Positions 15,104-25,840 of a stretch of 64,000 bases of DNA are shown here, piece after piece. The position numbers and the translations under genes are program-made. How positions within the stretch are numbered: the stretch's first letter is position 1; each line of letters opens with the position of its first letter. The stretch comes from Sporofaciens musculi (GTDB taxonomy: Bacteria; Bacillota; Clostridia; Lachnospirales; Lachnospiraceae). The stretch is taken from positions 5,022,501 to 5,086,500 of the forward strand of contig NZ_WUQX01000001.1 in the NCBI RefSeq assembly GCF_009830285.1. The letters are read 5' to 3'. The notes under the pieces were generated by a model that did no database searches, was not told where the DNA came from, and was given only the letters and a program-made list of their open reading frames with translations.

Positions 15104-18100
15104 CAGATCGCCTCCCTTTCCTGCCCGCGTTCCGCTCCAAAGTTAGCCGGCGCAGGCCGTTCATATTCTTTCAAAGTTTTCAGGATGGAGGGTTTTTCAT
15201 TTCCCCGCTCCGCATCTTCTTCCGTCTCCCGTGGCGGTTCTGTGCCGCGCCCTTTTTCCTCGTTGTCAAGGACAGTATTCAGTTCTGCCAGCCGCGCTGA
15301 TTTCTCCTGAAGTTCCGCTTCCTGTGCAAAAGGTCTTTCCGCTTCCTCTTTTGCGCTTTCCAGTTCTTTATGCAGGCGCGCCATATTCTCCTTATGGTTT
15401 GCAAGGCTCTGGGGGATTTTCTCCAGTGCGTTGTTGATACGAGTGATGTTTCCCACCACATCATCGGAAAGTTCCGCCGTATGGGTCAGGTGCTGCTTCA
15501 TCGTCACTTTGAATTTTGCGCCGTCAAACATGAGCTTCATCGGGAATCCACGATATTCCCCCAATTCAATCTCCTTGCCTGGGTCATCCATCAGGCGGCA
15601 GGCCGCCACGATTGCCTTGCCCGCTTCCTTCCGCTCCGTATATACATTTCCCATGACAGTCATGGAAAACGCATCTTCCTTGACCGGGTGTGCCTCCAGT
15701 ACGGGCAGGTCAGCGTTCAGGCAGTCTATATAAAGCTGGGTTTCTTTTATCTTATTAGGATAATAGCCCCGCACCTTATCCTGCATCTCATACTGCTGCG
15801 CCTGATGGTTTGATTTCAGCATTTTCAGCTTTGTCACCTGTATATCCAAATCCATTTTTTCCTTAATCCGCACATCTCCTGTCGCCAGCATCTTCACCTC
15901 TGCGTATGACAATGCAGTGGCGTCCACATCCTCAATGGAGCGGGCAGGGCTTTTGGAGGTCATGATCTGTCCGATAAATTTCTGCTTCGATTCCACCAGC
16001 CCCCATGTATAAGCGTCAAATGTCCCTTTCGTAACATAACGGTATATTTTTACATGGTCATTTTCATTGCCCCGCCGCACAATCCGCCCGGCGCGCTGTT
16101 CCAGATCCGCCGGACGCCAAGGGCAGTCCAGGTCATGGGATGCCACCAGCTTCGTCTGTACGTTGGTTCCGGCTCCCATCTTCTGTGTGCTGCCAAGAAG
16201 GACGCGCACCTGGCCGTTTCTCACTTTTGCAAAAAGCTCTGCTTTCTGTGTCTCCGTATTGGCGTCATGTATAAAAGCGATCTCCTGGGGCGGGATTCCT
16301 TTTGCGATCAGTTTCTTCCGGATATCTTCGTAAACGCTTGCCTCCATAGCAGTCTCTTCCTCCGTCGCTGCGGCTTCCGTTTCCGTCCCTTCCGTATTTT
16401 CTTTTGCTTCCTCCTTTTTCGGCTCCGCCTTTCCCTTCGGCGTGGATAAATCCGAAAAGATAAGCTGTGTCCCCTTTGTCTCCGCGCTCTCCTGCCAGAT
16501 TCTGAATACATTGTCCACGCAGGCGTTTACTTTGCTTCCAGGGTCGTCGGGAAGCAGCGGGTTCATAATGCGCTGGTCTAACGCCAGCTTGCGCCCGTCC
16601 GACGTAATCTTCAGCATGTTGTCGATCCGCGGGTCGATCTTCTCTTTCCGTATCTTCTCCGCCCTGTCCGCAAGGGATTTTACCATCGCTTTCTGCGCTT
16701 CGCTGGGTTCCGTCTGCACTGTGACATACTCTGCCTCCGGCACCGGCAGTTTTAACATATCCGCCGTCTGTATATCCGCGGCCTCCTTCCAACGGTTGAT
16801 CAGCTCCGGCAGGTTATAAAAACGGGCAAACCGCGTCTTTAGGCGGAATCCCGTGCCCTCCGGCTTTAATTCCACCGCCGTCACCTGCTCCCCGAAAGTC
16901 GCCGCCCAGTTGTCAAAGTGTTTCAGGCTCCGTATCTTCCCCGTGCTGTCCCGGTAGCCGTCCTCCAGTATACTATACTGGAGATAGCGCATCATGGTAT
17001 ATAATTCTACCATTGAGTTACTTACCGGGGTGCCGGTGGCAAATACCACACCGCGCCCTCCGGTGATTTCATCCATATAGCGGCACTTCGCAAACATATC
17101 GCTGGACTTCTGCGCGTCCGTCTGGCTGATGCCTGCCACATTACGCATTTTCGTATGCATGTAAAGGTTTTTAAAGCTATGCGCCTCGTCCACAAAAAGA
17201 CGGTCAACACCCAATTCCTCGAATGTGACCGTATCATCTTTTTTCTTATCATAGAGTTTCTTAATCTTCGCTTCCAGGTTCTTCTTCGTTTTCTCCATCT
17301 GCTTGACCGTGAATTTTTCTTCCCTGTTTGCCTTTGCTTCCGCAATGGCAAACACGATCTCGTCAATCTGATCCTGGATAATGGCCATCTGGCGCTCCGG
17401 CGAAATGGGAATTTTCTCAAACTGACTGTGGCCGATAATCACAGCGTCATAGTCTCCGGTAGCGATCCTCGCGCAAAAACGCTTGCGGTTCTTTGGTTCA
17501 AAATCTTTTTTTGTAGCCACCAGCACCTTCGCACCGGGATAAAGGGTTAAAAAATCGCCGCCCCACTGTTCTGTCAGGTGGTTCGGCACAACCATGATGG
17601 ACTTTTTACACAGCCCCAGCCGCTTACTCTCCATTGCCGCCGCTATCATCTCGTAGGTCTTTCCTGCGCCCACCACATGGGCAAGCAGGGTGTTCCCGCC
17701 GTAAAGGATGCGCGCGACAGCGTTCCTCTGGTGCGGCTCCAGTTTGATCTCCGGGTTCATCCCGATAAAATTGATATGTCTCCCGTCATATTCACGGGGA
17801 CGGGTAGAGTTGAACATCCTGTTATAAACAGCGCATAAATCCGTGCGCCGCTCCGGGTCTTTAAAAATCCAGTCGTGGAAAGCCTCTTTCATGGCGTCCT
17901 GCTTCTGCTGCGCGATGGCTGTCTCTTTCTCATTCAGGACACGAATTTCCTTCCCGTCAGCGTCCCTGTGCGTGTCGAAAATCTGGACGCTCCGCTGGTT
18001 TAAGCTGGCCTCAAAAATCTCATAGGCATTGATCCGCTTTGTGCCGTAGGTAGTATGGACGCGGGTGTTCGTGATGCTGTCCTCCGATTTCCCCTTTATC

Positions 18101-21100
18101 CGCCATTCACCCGTGACATCCGAATACAGCACGTCTATCCTCCCGTTCTGGAGCCGTCCCGGTGTCTGGAGCAGTTCAAATAAAAACTGCTTATAGTATT
18201 TTGTGTCTATCCAGGGAGCGCCGATGCGGACACTGATCTCCGGTGCTGTCAAATCTTTTGGCTGCACGGCAAGGAGCGCTTCCACGTTTGCGGAAAATTC
18301 CGGGTATTCCTCCGCCGCTTTCTTCGCTTTTTCCAGTTTCCTGCGCACATCCCCGGAAAGATACTCGTCCGCAGTCTGCCAGCCCTTATGCCAGTCTGTG
18401 TTTTCCTCCGAAATAACTGCCGGGCCGCTGTCCGGGTCTTTGAAGATAATGCCCTTTAAGTCAGAAATGATCTGGGGTATCTTATCCCCGCCTCCCATCA
18501 GGGACGCCATAAACCCCAGATCCACACAGGCCCTCTCCCCGATAGAAACGCCCAGCGCTTCCACTGCCGTATCCACGCTTGTCACCGGCTGGCGGTGCTG
18601 GATCGTCCGTTTTGTGAACATATCCGCCTTGCGCTTTAAGTTCCCTTCCTCGTCCAGTACCTCCAAAGAGCATAACAGCGGGTAAGAGGAATCCTGCCGG
18701 AAAGCAAGACGGTTCCCGGCGCTGCCAAGTAGCCCGTACTTCTTCTGGAAATTATCATACAGTGCATTGAGCTTCGCCTGCTCCTTCCCGATTTCCGCAT
18801 CCTCCGCGCCGCTAAGCTGTAAATCAATGAGCCGCCTTGCACTGTCCCGGATGGCGATCATGCCCCGGATGCGGGCTGCAGGCGTTTTCCCCACTTCGAT
18901 CTGTTTCATGCGGGAATTTTCACGGAAATAAAGTTTCCCGCCTTTTTCCGTAAAACTGAAATTGCGCACATTGGGGTCTGCCGGTATGGTTTCCGCCTTT
19001 TCTTCTTCTGCCTGTTCCGGCGCGTCCATGTGCAAAAGTTCCCTGTCTGGCGTTCTGATATGTATGACTGCCTCTGCAAGCTGCTCTTTTAAGTCAGCCC
19101 CTTCCAGCGGTACACATGCCGTTTCCGTGGCATTCCCATACATGTTCTCCCAAAAGGCCATTTTGCCCAGCACCATATCCGGATTTTGCAGGTAATAATT
19201 ATTTATGGGTATGCCGTCCTCCGTCTGCCCCACGTTTACCCAATCCGGCAGCTTTTCCGGCGCACTGCCCCGTTTCTGGAAAAACAGGATGTCCGCTGTC
19301 ACATCCGTGCCTGCATTGGCTTTGAAAGCATTGTTCGGCAGGCGCACCGCCCCTAAAAGGTCGGCTTTCTGTGCCAGTGCCTCCCGTACTTTGCCGTTTG
19401 CCTTATCCATTGTCCCCTTCGAGGTGATGAAAGCCACCACACCGCCCGGACGCACCTTATCCAGTGTTTTTGTGAGAAAATAATCGTGTATCAAAAGGTT
19501 CTGTTTGTCGTACTGTTTGTCATGCACCTTATATTCCCCAAAAGGCACATTCCCCACCGCAAGGTCAAAAAAGTCATTGGGGTGTTCCGTTGTCTCAAAA
19601 CCGCCAACAGTAATCTCTGCCTTCTGGTAAAGTTGCTTTGCGATACGCCCGGTCAGGGAATCCAGTTCTACGCCGTAAAGGTTGGATTTTTCAAATTCCT
19701 CCGGCACAAGCCCGAAAAAGTTCCCGATGCCGCAGGACGGCTCCAAAATGTTCCCCGGCGTAAAATCCATGCGTTTCACCGCTTCATACATTGCCTTGAT
19801 GACTATGGGGCTGGTATAGTGGGCATTTAAGACCGTGCTTCGCGCCGATTCATACTCTGCCGGGGTCAGGAGTTCTTTTAATTCTGTATATTCCTTCCCC
19901 CACTTTTCATTGTCCGCGTCAAATGCCTGGGAAAGCCCGCCCCACCCTACATATCTTGATAAAACCTCCTGTTCCTGCTCCGTGGCGAGACGGTTTTCCG
20001 CCTCGATCTGCGTGAGCGTCCGGATTGCGGCAAGGTTATCCTGATATTTTGCTTTCTGCCCTCCGGTTCCCAGCGCGTCGTCCGTGATATGGAAGTTATG
20101 GCGTTCAGGGCCGAAATGGAGTTTCTCTATGACAATATCGTAAGGAAGCCCTGTGCTGTATCCTTCTGCCGGGCCTTCCGTTACAATCTCTCCGCCCTCG
20201 ATCTCCACCATATCCGGGGGTTCTTCTTCCTCCCTGCCGGTGGTTTCCCATTCTGTCGGGGTGACGCCTTCCCTTGCCCCCTGCATTTCTTCCCACCGGA
20301 TTTTTTCATTTAACTCCGCTTCCAGCCGTTCCTCTATGCCGGGTTCCAGATAGATAAGCTGGTCATAGTCCAGAAAAGCAAGTTCCCCGTCGATCAGTTC
20401 CCGCAGGCTGTCATACTGCCGCTCCTCCACACATTTCCCGTCCACATACTGGCTGAGGGAAAAGTGGATCAGGTCTACATTCACCTGGACTTCCAGCCCG
20501 CCGCTGTCTGTAACGCCATAGGCAAGCGGTACTTTTGCCAGGTTGCCAAAATCCACGCTGTCCTGCTCATATTCGTCAAGACAGAAATCCTCGATCAGGC
20601 GCTTTGCTTCTTCCAGCTCCGAACTGCCCTGTCTATCCAGAAGTTTCTCTACAGAAGCGTCCAGGCGCACAAGTTCATCAAAATCAAGCCGGGACAATTC
20701 TGCGTCGATCAGTTCCCGTATACTCCCATACTCCCGCTTATCCACGCACACGCCGTCAAAAAACTGACTGATGGAATGCTCCAAAAGGTTTACTTCTACC
20801 TGTATATCGTGCTGTTCATCCTCCGTATTGGTGAAAGCGATCTCCAGATGCTCCGGGTTTCCCAAATCTACAACGCCATCGTCATACTCGCTATTACAGA
20901 AATCTTCCAACAGCCGCATTGCCTCTTTAAAATCTGCACTGTCAGCCAGCGTATGCGTTTCTTCCTCCTGCCCGCCTGCCTCCTTTTCCGCCTGCGGTGC
21001 TTCTTCCGGAAGTTCCCCGCTCTCTAAACTGTTTTCCCATTCCTGTTCCACGCATTCCCGGACAAAGGGGACGGATTCCTCCCTAAAGATCGGGAACCAT

Positions 21101-24100
21101 CCCTGCATATCCAAATCTTTCAGGCTGACGCGTCCGTTTTCGTAATCAATGCTGTCAACTTCCATGTGCCGCCCGTCAATGGTAAGCTTCATCCCAAGGG
21201 GAATATAGTCAGCAATGTCCCTCTCTTTCACGATCTCATAAGGCGCATTTTCCCCGCGTTCCGGGTCAGGTCTGGCGATCACAACACTCTGTCCATGTTC
21301 TAACAGGTCTTTTACCACCGCCTGCCATCCCTTCCCTCCGGTGACGGGTGTTTCCCCAAGACCGGGAATCTCCTTTGTGAGCAGCTTTGCAGAAAGGGCC
21401 GGAGCCGCCGCCTGTGCATCTTTGCCGTAGAATAAAATATATTCCCCTACTTCTACGCCCACCAGCTTATCCGGGTGTTCTGCTTTCAGGTTCAAGTATT
21501 CCTCCACATTGGGAGTAAGGTTCGTGTCTTCCTGTTTTGTTCCGGCGCCTTTTTCTGTTTCCTCCAAAACCGGCGCGGGTTCCTCCTGAATAACAGGTTT
21601 GCCATCCTGATAGGAAATCTCCGTGCGGTTCCCGTCTGCCTCCATGACAGCCCGCTCCGGGATATAATTCTGTATTTCAATGTTATGGAACCACTGGTTC
21701 GCAAATCGGTTTAAATCCTTGCGCAGCTTCGGAATCCACCTTCCCGGTTCGGGGTATACCTGCTGATACAGCCCTAAACTATCCTGCTGATAGGTCAGCG
21801 GCTCCAATGTACCTTTTTCATGGTCAATCCGGAAGGTCATTTCCGGGTCGGCCATAGTATCACCGTTCTGCCGGTAATAGTGCGCTATAGAAATTTCGCC
21901 GTTTCCGATCGCTTCTATGTGCAGCGGCATCATGGATTCCCCCGCCTTAAACTGCATAGCTCTATAATTTTCTTTGGTAAAATCAGGGAACAGCCGCATA
22001 AATGCCCGGTAATTCAGTTCCGGTAAAGTCCTTCCCTTCTTTTTATCCTGGGTCTTTGCTTCTCCCGTGCCCTTTCCCTCTGTCCGGCCGCTTTCTTCCG
22101 GTGATATTTCGTCCCTGTTTTCAACACTTACTGTTTCAGGATTTTCCGTAACAGCCTGCTCAGCGTCTGCCTCTGGTTCCTTTGCCCATTCCGGCACATC
22201 CGCATCACCTGTATGCCGCTCTATTGCATCCCTGCTGTCCGTCACCACATCCTGATAAGTACGCTCTAAAATATCCTCCACCATCCACGCCCTGAACATG
22301 GGTAGGGACTGGAAAGCATCATATAACTCCGGCTGGCTCTCCGCGATCTCGTTAATGAAAAAGCCGAGTTCATTATCCAGCTCTGCCGCCGCACCGTCAT
22401 AATCTGTCTCACGGTCACGCAGGTAGGAATAAAAACTGCTCTGCCGCACGACATCGCTCAGCATGGAAAGGGCTTCCCGGTATATCTCCACCGGAGATTT
22501 TCCTGCCGGTGCCGCTTCCACTTTTTTCTCTGCCTGGATTTCCGGCTCTATCTGCGGTGGGGTGGAAAATATAGGCACCTTTTGGGTGACAGACATATCC
22601 ATCTGTTCCGTAGCCGCCACTTTCCTTATCTTTGCCTTGACGATCTCTGGCAGTTTTTCATCGTAAAATTTCACGTTCCTTTCAGCGTCGATATGGGCAA
22701 TAGTCTTATAGTCACCGTGTACCTCCTCCAAGCGGTTCCACACAGTCAAACCATTCCCCTTACTGCCATAGCCAAGGCTGTACCGGGACCATACATCTTC
22801 TTCCTGCGCCTTAACCTGTTCCAGACTGGAATCCGTATCTTTCAGGTCTGTGCCTGCCTGCCCTGCATCTTCCGCGCCCGCAGCCGCAAAATCAAAGGCA
22901 AGCTGCCCATCTGCTCTCTCTTTCACCTTCCCCTTCTGCTTTTTGGCAAGGGCGCGGGCGGCAGCTTCCAGTTCCCCGGCAGGTTCTTTTTCCTTTTTGG
23001 GAGCGTTCTGTTTCTCTTTCGCCTCTTTCTTTGCCGCCTCCCGTTTCTGCCTCTCTGCCCGCAGGGTTTCCTCCGGGAGCGGTGTAAACAGGGAATATTC
23101 GCCTCTCTGGTATGCGCCCATATCTTTGATGGCCTTCTGCATAATGCTGTAGCTGCGGCTTTCATCCGGCGTTACGGTGGCAAAGGATTCCACCATATCC
23201 TCGTACAGCGCCGCGCTGTATTTTGGCTCATCCAGCATGGGCTTAAAATCCCGCTCAGCCGCGTTCACATCCCACTCAGCAGAATTACCGGGGTTCGGGG
23301 TATTGGGGCAGTAATAATAAAAGGCGTAGATACTCCGGGCAAGCTGTATCTTTTCATACTCGGAGGTATACGCCATTTCTTTCGGATTCAGGTATCTCCC
23401 GGTATCAATCAGTTCCCCAATCCGTTTCTGTACCTGGTTCCAGTTCATCTTTACGGTGTCATACCCGTCAAAGCCGGAAGCCTCATCGGAACGGGTGAAT
23501 TTTATCCCTTTGGAATCATGCCATTCGTCATATCCCATTCTCCCATGTCCGCCGTCTCCGTATTCGTTTTTCAGGAAATCCGCCCGCTCCTTTGCGTCAT
23601 GCCCCTGCATGAAATACGAATAAATCCGCATTTTCCCCTCGGAAACGCCGCTTCCACGCGAAAACATCCTGTCAATCTCATCTTCGGTGATAAAGCTCCC
23701 TTTTGCCGGCTCAAAGCCTTCCAGAGCGTGGAACTGCCTCGGCTCAATGTCAAGTTCCGAAAGCCTGCTTAAAACAGCCTGGGGATTATGGAAATGGAAA
23801 CGCATAAGGTCAGGGTCTGCCTCATAAGCGCCGACAAAACCGGTAAGTTCCGCTACAAAACCGTCGCGGCTTATCTTTTCTTCCAAAAGCCCCGCGATCT
23901 TCTCCGTACTGTCCGGGAATCCCCCATACAGTGCAGATACGCGCGGCAGATAGCCTCTCTTCACTGCTTCTTCACTCAAGTCCTGCCGCAGATACCAAAG
24001 CTGGGCCGCCAGTTCCTGATATTCATTTGCCCGCGCGGTATCTAATATCTCCTGCGCGGCATAAATGCCTCCCTCTAAGAGTTCCGATACCTGCCCCGCC

Positions 24101-25818
24101 GCCTGTTCCCAGGTCACAAGGGTAGCGCCGGGGATATTTGCAGTGCGTCCGGGCGCGATCTTTATCCCTTCTTTATCGAACCACATGGCATACTTTTCCC
24201 CGGCAATCGTAAGCCCTTTGCCGCCCGTGCCGTATTCATTTTGCAGGAAAGCGGCAGCTTCCCCGATGGATGGGGATTTCTGGTAAAAAGCAGCGATCCG
24301 CATGGTGCTTCCCTTTTCGTTACTGCCGCTGGTAAGCGCCCGCCCGATCACTCCTTCTGCCACCTCTGGCACCGCGCTTTTGCCGCTGGCGGGGGATACC
24401 GCTCTTTTTTCTTCTTCCTTTGTCTGGGCGATACGCTCAACCTGTTCCTCCACCGTGGGGAACAGGGACATCTGGAAATAGGCAGGCGCAGAAACGGCGG
24501 GCTTATCACCCGCCGTTTCCTGTTCTTTCTCCTTGTTTTGTCCTTCCGGTTCTACCGGTACACGATCTCCTGAAGCACCGCTTCCTCCGCCTGCGCTGTC
24601 AGGCTGTTCACCGCCTGTACCCACGCCATCTGGTCGCGCGCTTTCAGGTTCTCGTCCACTCCCTTTGCTTTCATCATCTCTGCCACCGTCTGGTCTACCT
24701 GCTCCTGTGCCTGTTCGTCTATCTGCCGCAAGTGGGGCATCAGCCGTCCCGTCAGCAGCATGGATGTGTACGTCCCCTGATGGTATTCCTGCAGGAAGGT
24801 CTGGCGCAGCATCCCGTACTTCCCGATCGGCATTTCCTCCAGTTCTTCCTCCCCGTCCAGTATCAGTCCCGGTATCTGGTAATCCCCGTTCTTCATGTAT
24901 GTCAGTTCTGCCATTTTCTATGCCCCTTTCTTTACTTTCACGCTTTAAAGTGTTAAACTGTTCTGTAGCTTTAGTATAATCTATGTCCGTGGATTTTGCA
25001 AGAGGTTTTTCAGCCGTTTTCTGGATATTTTCCTGCCGCATATTTATATGCGTGTTTGCCATCAACTCCCGGTCATAATTCCTGATTACTTTTCCAATCT
25101 CCTGCAATATCCCCATAGACAGGGTACTTGCCGCATTTCCAAGATGGTGCAGGACGGAAGGCGTGGAAAACTCCGTAATGCCAGCCAGTTCCCCGTCATC
25201 CAGATAATCGGAAGGCGTGAAGCCGCAGCGGGTAAGCAGGGTATACTGGACACTTGCTGTCAATGTATTCCGGAAACACACTTCAAGGTTTAACTGGTCA
25301 AATTCTTCCAAAAAACTTCCTTCCGCATCGTAGGCAAGTTCTTTCAGGTATTCCGGGTAGACCTCCCTCACGGCTTTTGCCGCGATCTCCATCAGCCTGT
25401 TCCCAGATTCCTCCTCTTTTCCCTCCCCGTACCGCCTTTCCAATGCGTCAAGGACAGGTGCATAGTGTTCCTCCCTCATCTCCCACAGGTATGGCTCTCT
25501 TGCGCCGCGCACAGGCCGCGTGTCCGCCACGTCAAAGACATATTCCAGATGGGGCCTGCCGGTTTCCGCTCCCCGTATCAGGGCAATCCCTTTGGAGCCT
25601 GCCTTTACCCACCGGCGCATTTTTTCATTCCACAGTTCCATCTCTGCACAGGCCGTAGCATCAGGGCGCTGTGCATAGATCAAAAGCTGCTCGTCAAACT
25701 TGTATTTGTATAACCGTGAAGCCGTGTTAAGGTACTGTTTCCATCCGTCCACATCCCGCGTGATGTTATGGGCGGTCTGGTTCGCCAGTTCCGACACAAG
25801 CTGTAACTTTCTTGCCAT
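15103..25818 (-). CDS. Giant ICE protein: ArdC-like, DNA methylase and SNF2-type helicase
   Basis: A 3,571-residue protein. ATG 25818 follows AAAGGAGGATAC; a frame extending 19 codons upstream lacks a site. The N-terminus (about 1-300) resembles ArdC/LtrC-type antirestriction proteins. Residues ~302-422 form a Gly/Asp/Arg-rich linker that overlaps a TnpV-like gene in another frame. Repeated small ICE domains follow. An adenine-methylase-like domain lies near 2000-2170 (NILEPSCGIGNFF, GNVPFGEY). The helicase has Walker A HVVGAGKT near 2718, DEAH in VDEAHSF near 2874, and motifs V/VI in GAGTNVQTK and QRAGRIVRRG near 3220-3260. It probably protects or unwinds transferred DNA. A KPSILKTL motif lies 30 residues from the end. 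The stop overlaps mobC. Confidence 0.88.
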   Translation of the reverse strand: MARKLQLVSELANQTAHNITRDVDGWKQYLNTASRLYKYKFDEQLLIYAQRPDATACAEMELWNEKMRRWVKAGSKGIALIRGAETGRPHLEYVFDVADTRPVRGAREPYLWEMREEHYAPVLDALERRYGEGKEEESGNRLMEIAAKAVREVYPEYLKELAYDAEGSFLEEFDQLNLEVCFRNTLTASVQYTLLTRCGFTPSDYLDDGELAGITEFSTPSVLHHLGNAASTLSMGILQEIGKVIRNYDRELMANTHINMRQENIQKTAEKPLAKSTDIDYTKATEQFNTLKRESKERGIENGRTDIHEERGLPDTGTDTGRGGRTGGNADREVRDAAPDLPAGIPSGDVHIHAADGTADAPLAADRRTGTGAGRPDGGRDDESKGSGREPESARPDGVGTGGEQPDSAGGGSGASGDRVPVEPEGQNKEKEQETAGDKPAVSAPAYFQMSLFPTVEEQVERIAQTKEEEKRAVSPASGKSAVPEVAEGVIGRALTSGSNEKGSTMRIAAFYQKSPSIGEAAAFLQNEYGTGGKGLTIAGEKYAMWFDKEGIKIAPGRTANIPGATLVTWEQAAGQVSELLEGGIYAAQEILDTARANEYQELAAQLWYLRQDLSEEAVKRGYLPRVSALYGGFPDSTEKIAGLLEEKISRDGFVAELTGFVGAYEADPDLMRFHFHNPQAVLSRLSELDIEPRQFHALEGFEPAKGSFITEDEIDRMFSRGSGVSEGKMRIYSYFMQGHDAKERADFLKNEYGDGGHGRMGYDEWHDSKGIKFTRSDEASGFDGYDTVKMNWNQVQKRIGELIDTGRYLNPKEMAYTSEYEKIQLARSIYAFYYYCPNTPNPGNSAEWDVNAAERDFKPMLDEPKYSAALYEDMVESFATVTPDESRSYSIMQKAIKDMGAYQRGEYSLFTPLPEETLRAERQKREAAKKEAKEKQNAPKKEKEPAGELEAAARALAKKQKGKVKERADGQLAFDFAAAGAEDAGQAGTDLKDTDSSLEQVKAQEEDVWSRYSLGYGSKGNGLTVWNRLEEVHGDYKTIAHIDAERNVKFYDEKLPEIVKAKIRKVAATEQMDMSVTQKVPIFSTPPQIEPEIQAEKKVEAAPAGKSPVEIYREALSMLSDVVRQSSFYSYLRDRETDYDGAAAELDNELGFFINEIAESQPELYDAFQSLPMFRAWMVEDILERTYQDVVTDSRDAIERHTGDADVPEWAKEPEADAEQAVTENPETVSVENRDEISPEESGRTEGKGTGEAKTQDKKKGRTLPELNYRAFMRLFPDFTKENYRAMQFKAGESMMPLHIEAIGNGEISIAHYYRQNGDTMADPEMTFRIDHEKGTLEPLTYQQDSLGLYQQVYPEPGRWIPKLRKDLNRFANQWFHNIEIQNYIPERAVMEADGNRTEISYQDGKPVIQEEPAPVLEETEKGAGTKQEDTNLTPNVEEYLNLKAEHPDKLVGVEVGEYILFYGKDAQAAAPALSAKLLTKEIPGLGETPVTGGKGWQAVVKDLLEHGQSVVIARPDPERGENAPYEIVKERDIADYIPLGMKLTIDGRHMEVDSIDYENGRVSLKDLDMQGWFPIFREESVPFVRECVEQEWENSLESGELPEEAPQAEKEAGGQEEETHTLADSADFKEAMRLLEDFCNSEYDDGVVDLGNPEHLEIAFTNTEDEQHDIQVEVNLLEHSISQFFDGVCVDKREYGSIRELIDAELSRLDFDELVRLDASVEKLLDRQGSSELEEAKRLIEDFCLDEYEQDSVDFGNLAKVPLAYGVTDSGGLEVQVNVDLIHFSLSQYVDGKCVEERQYDSLRELIDGELAFLDYDQLIYLEPGIEERLEAELNEKIRWEEMQGAREGVTPTEWETTGREEEEPPDMVEIEGGEIVTEGPAEGYSTGLPYDIVIEKLHFGPERHNFHITDDALGTGGQKAKYQDNLAAIRTLTQIEAENRLATEQEQEVLSRYVGWGGLSQAFDADNEKWGKEYTELKELLTPAEYESARSTVLNAHYTSPIVIKAMYEAVKRMDFTPGNILEPSCGIGNFFGLVPEEFEKSNLYGVELDSLTGRIAKQLYQKAEITVGGFETTEHPNDFFDLAVGNVPFGEYKVHDKQYDKQNLLIHDYFLTKTLDKVRPGGVVAFITSKGTMDKANGKVREALAQKADLLGAVRLPNNAFKANAGTDVTADILFFQKRGSAPEKLPDWVNVGQTEDGIPINNYYLQNPDMVLGKMAFWENMYGNATETACVPLEGADLKEQLAEAVIHIRTPDRELLHMDAPEQAEEEKAETIPADPNVRNFSFTEKGGKLYFRENSRMKQIEVGKTPAARIRGMIAIRDSARRLIDLQLSGAEDAEIGKEQAKLNALYDNFQKKYGLLGSAGNRLAFRQDSSYPLLCSLEVLDEEGNLKRKADMFTKRTIQHRQPVTSVDTAVEALGVSIGERACVDLGFMASLMGGGDKIPQIISDLKGIIFKDPDSGPAVISEENTDWHKGWQTADEYLSGDVRRKLEKAKKAAEEYPEFSANVEALLAVQPKDLTAPEISVRIGAPWIDTKYYKQFLFELLQTPGRLQNGRIDVLYSDVTGEWRIKGKSEDSITNTRVHTTYGTKRINAYEIFEASLNQRSVQIFDTHRDADGKEIRVLNEKETAIAQQKQDAMKEAFHDWIFKDPERRTDLCAVYNRMFNSTRPREYDGRHINFIGMNPEIKLEPHQRNAVARILYGGNTLLAHVVGAGKTYEMIAAAMESKRLGLCKKSIMVVPNHLTEQWGGDFLTLYPGAKVLVATKKDFEPKNRKRFCARIATGDYDAVIIGHSQFEKIPISPERQMAIIQDQIDEIVFAIAEAKANREEKFTVKQMEKTKKNLEAKIKKLYDKKKDDTVTFEELGVDRLFVDEAHSFKNLYMHTKMRNVAGISQTDAQKSSDMFAKCRYMDEITGGRGVVFATGTPVSNSMVELYTMMRYLQYSILEDGYRDSTGKIRSLKHFDNWAATFGEQVTAVELKPEGTGFRLKTRFARFYNLPELINRWKEAADIQTADMLKLPVPEAEYVTVQTEPSEAQKAMVKSLADRAEKIRKEKIDPRIDNMLKITSDGRKLALDQRIMNPLLPDDPGSKVNACVDNVFRIWQESAETKGTQLIFSDLSTPKGKAEPKKEEAKENTEGTETEAAATEEETAMEASVYEDIRKKLIAKGIPPQEIAFIHDANTETQKAELFAKVRNGQVRVLLGSTQKMGAGTNVQTKLVASHDLDCPWRPADLEQRAGRIVRRGNENDHVKIYRYVTKGTFDAYTWGLVESKQKFIGQIMTSKSPARSIEDVDATALSYAEVKMLATGDVRIKEKMDLDIQVTKLKMLKSNHQAQQYEMQDKVRGYYPNKIKETQLYIDCLNADLPVLEAHPVKEDAFSMTVMGNVYTERKEAGKAIVAACRLMDDPGKEIELGEYRGFPMKLMFDGAKFKVTMKQHLTHTAELSDDVVGNITRINNALEKIPQSLANHKENMARLHKELESAKEEAERPFAQEAELQEKSARLAELNTVLDNEEKGRGTEPPRETEEDAERGNEKPSILKTLKEYERPAPANFGAERGQEREAI
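24552..24914 (-). CDS. tnpV: TnpV-like protein nested in the giant gene in another frame
   Basis: A 120-residue frame lies wholly inside the giant gene but in a different minus-strand frame. It is clearly related to the TnpV protein at 59515-59892. The order GDYxIP, then (M)PIGKYGMLRQ, TYTSMLLTGRL, IDEQAQEQVD, MMKAKGVDENLKARDQ and AEEAVLQEIVY matches GDYYIP, RPIGRYGRLHR, RYSSLILTGTL, LNEQAEERLN, MKAAEGVTEELKARNQ and AEEIINSELIY. ATG 24914 has AAAGGGG eight bases upstream. In the overlapping region the giant protein is low-complexity, as expected if its frame was laid over the TnpV frame. Function of TnpV is unknown; it is common in Tn4451-like elements. Confidence 0.75.
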   Translation of the reverse strand: MAELTYMKNGDYQIPGLILDGEEELEEMPIGKYGMLRQTFLQEYHQGTYTSMLLTGRLMPHLRQIDEQAQEQVDQTVAEMMKAKGVDENLKARDQMAWVQAVNSLTAQAEEAVLQEIVYR

Positions 25819-25840
25819 GTGTATCCTCCTTTTTTGCAGG

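Noticed and set aside
16265..16792. A 175-codon minus-strand frame inside the giant gene
   Set aside because: Its composition is that of an off-frame reading of a GC-rich gene, and unlike the TnpV frame it has no homologue in the window and no ribosome binding site.
20464..23772. Long plus-strand frames (187-396 codons) opposite the giant gene
   Set aside because: They lie opposite a well-supported gene, lack start signals and show no domains; they come from its codon bias.
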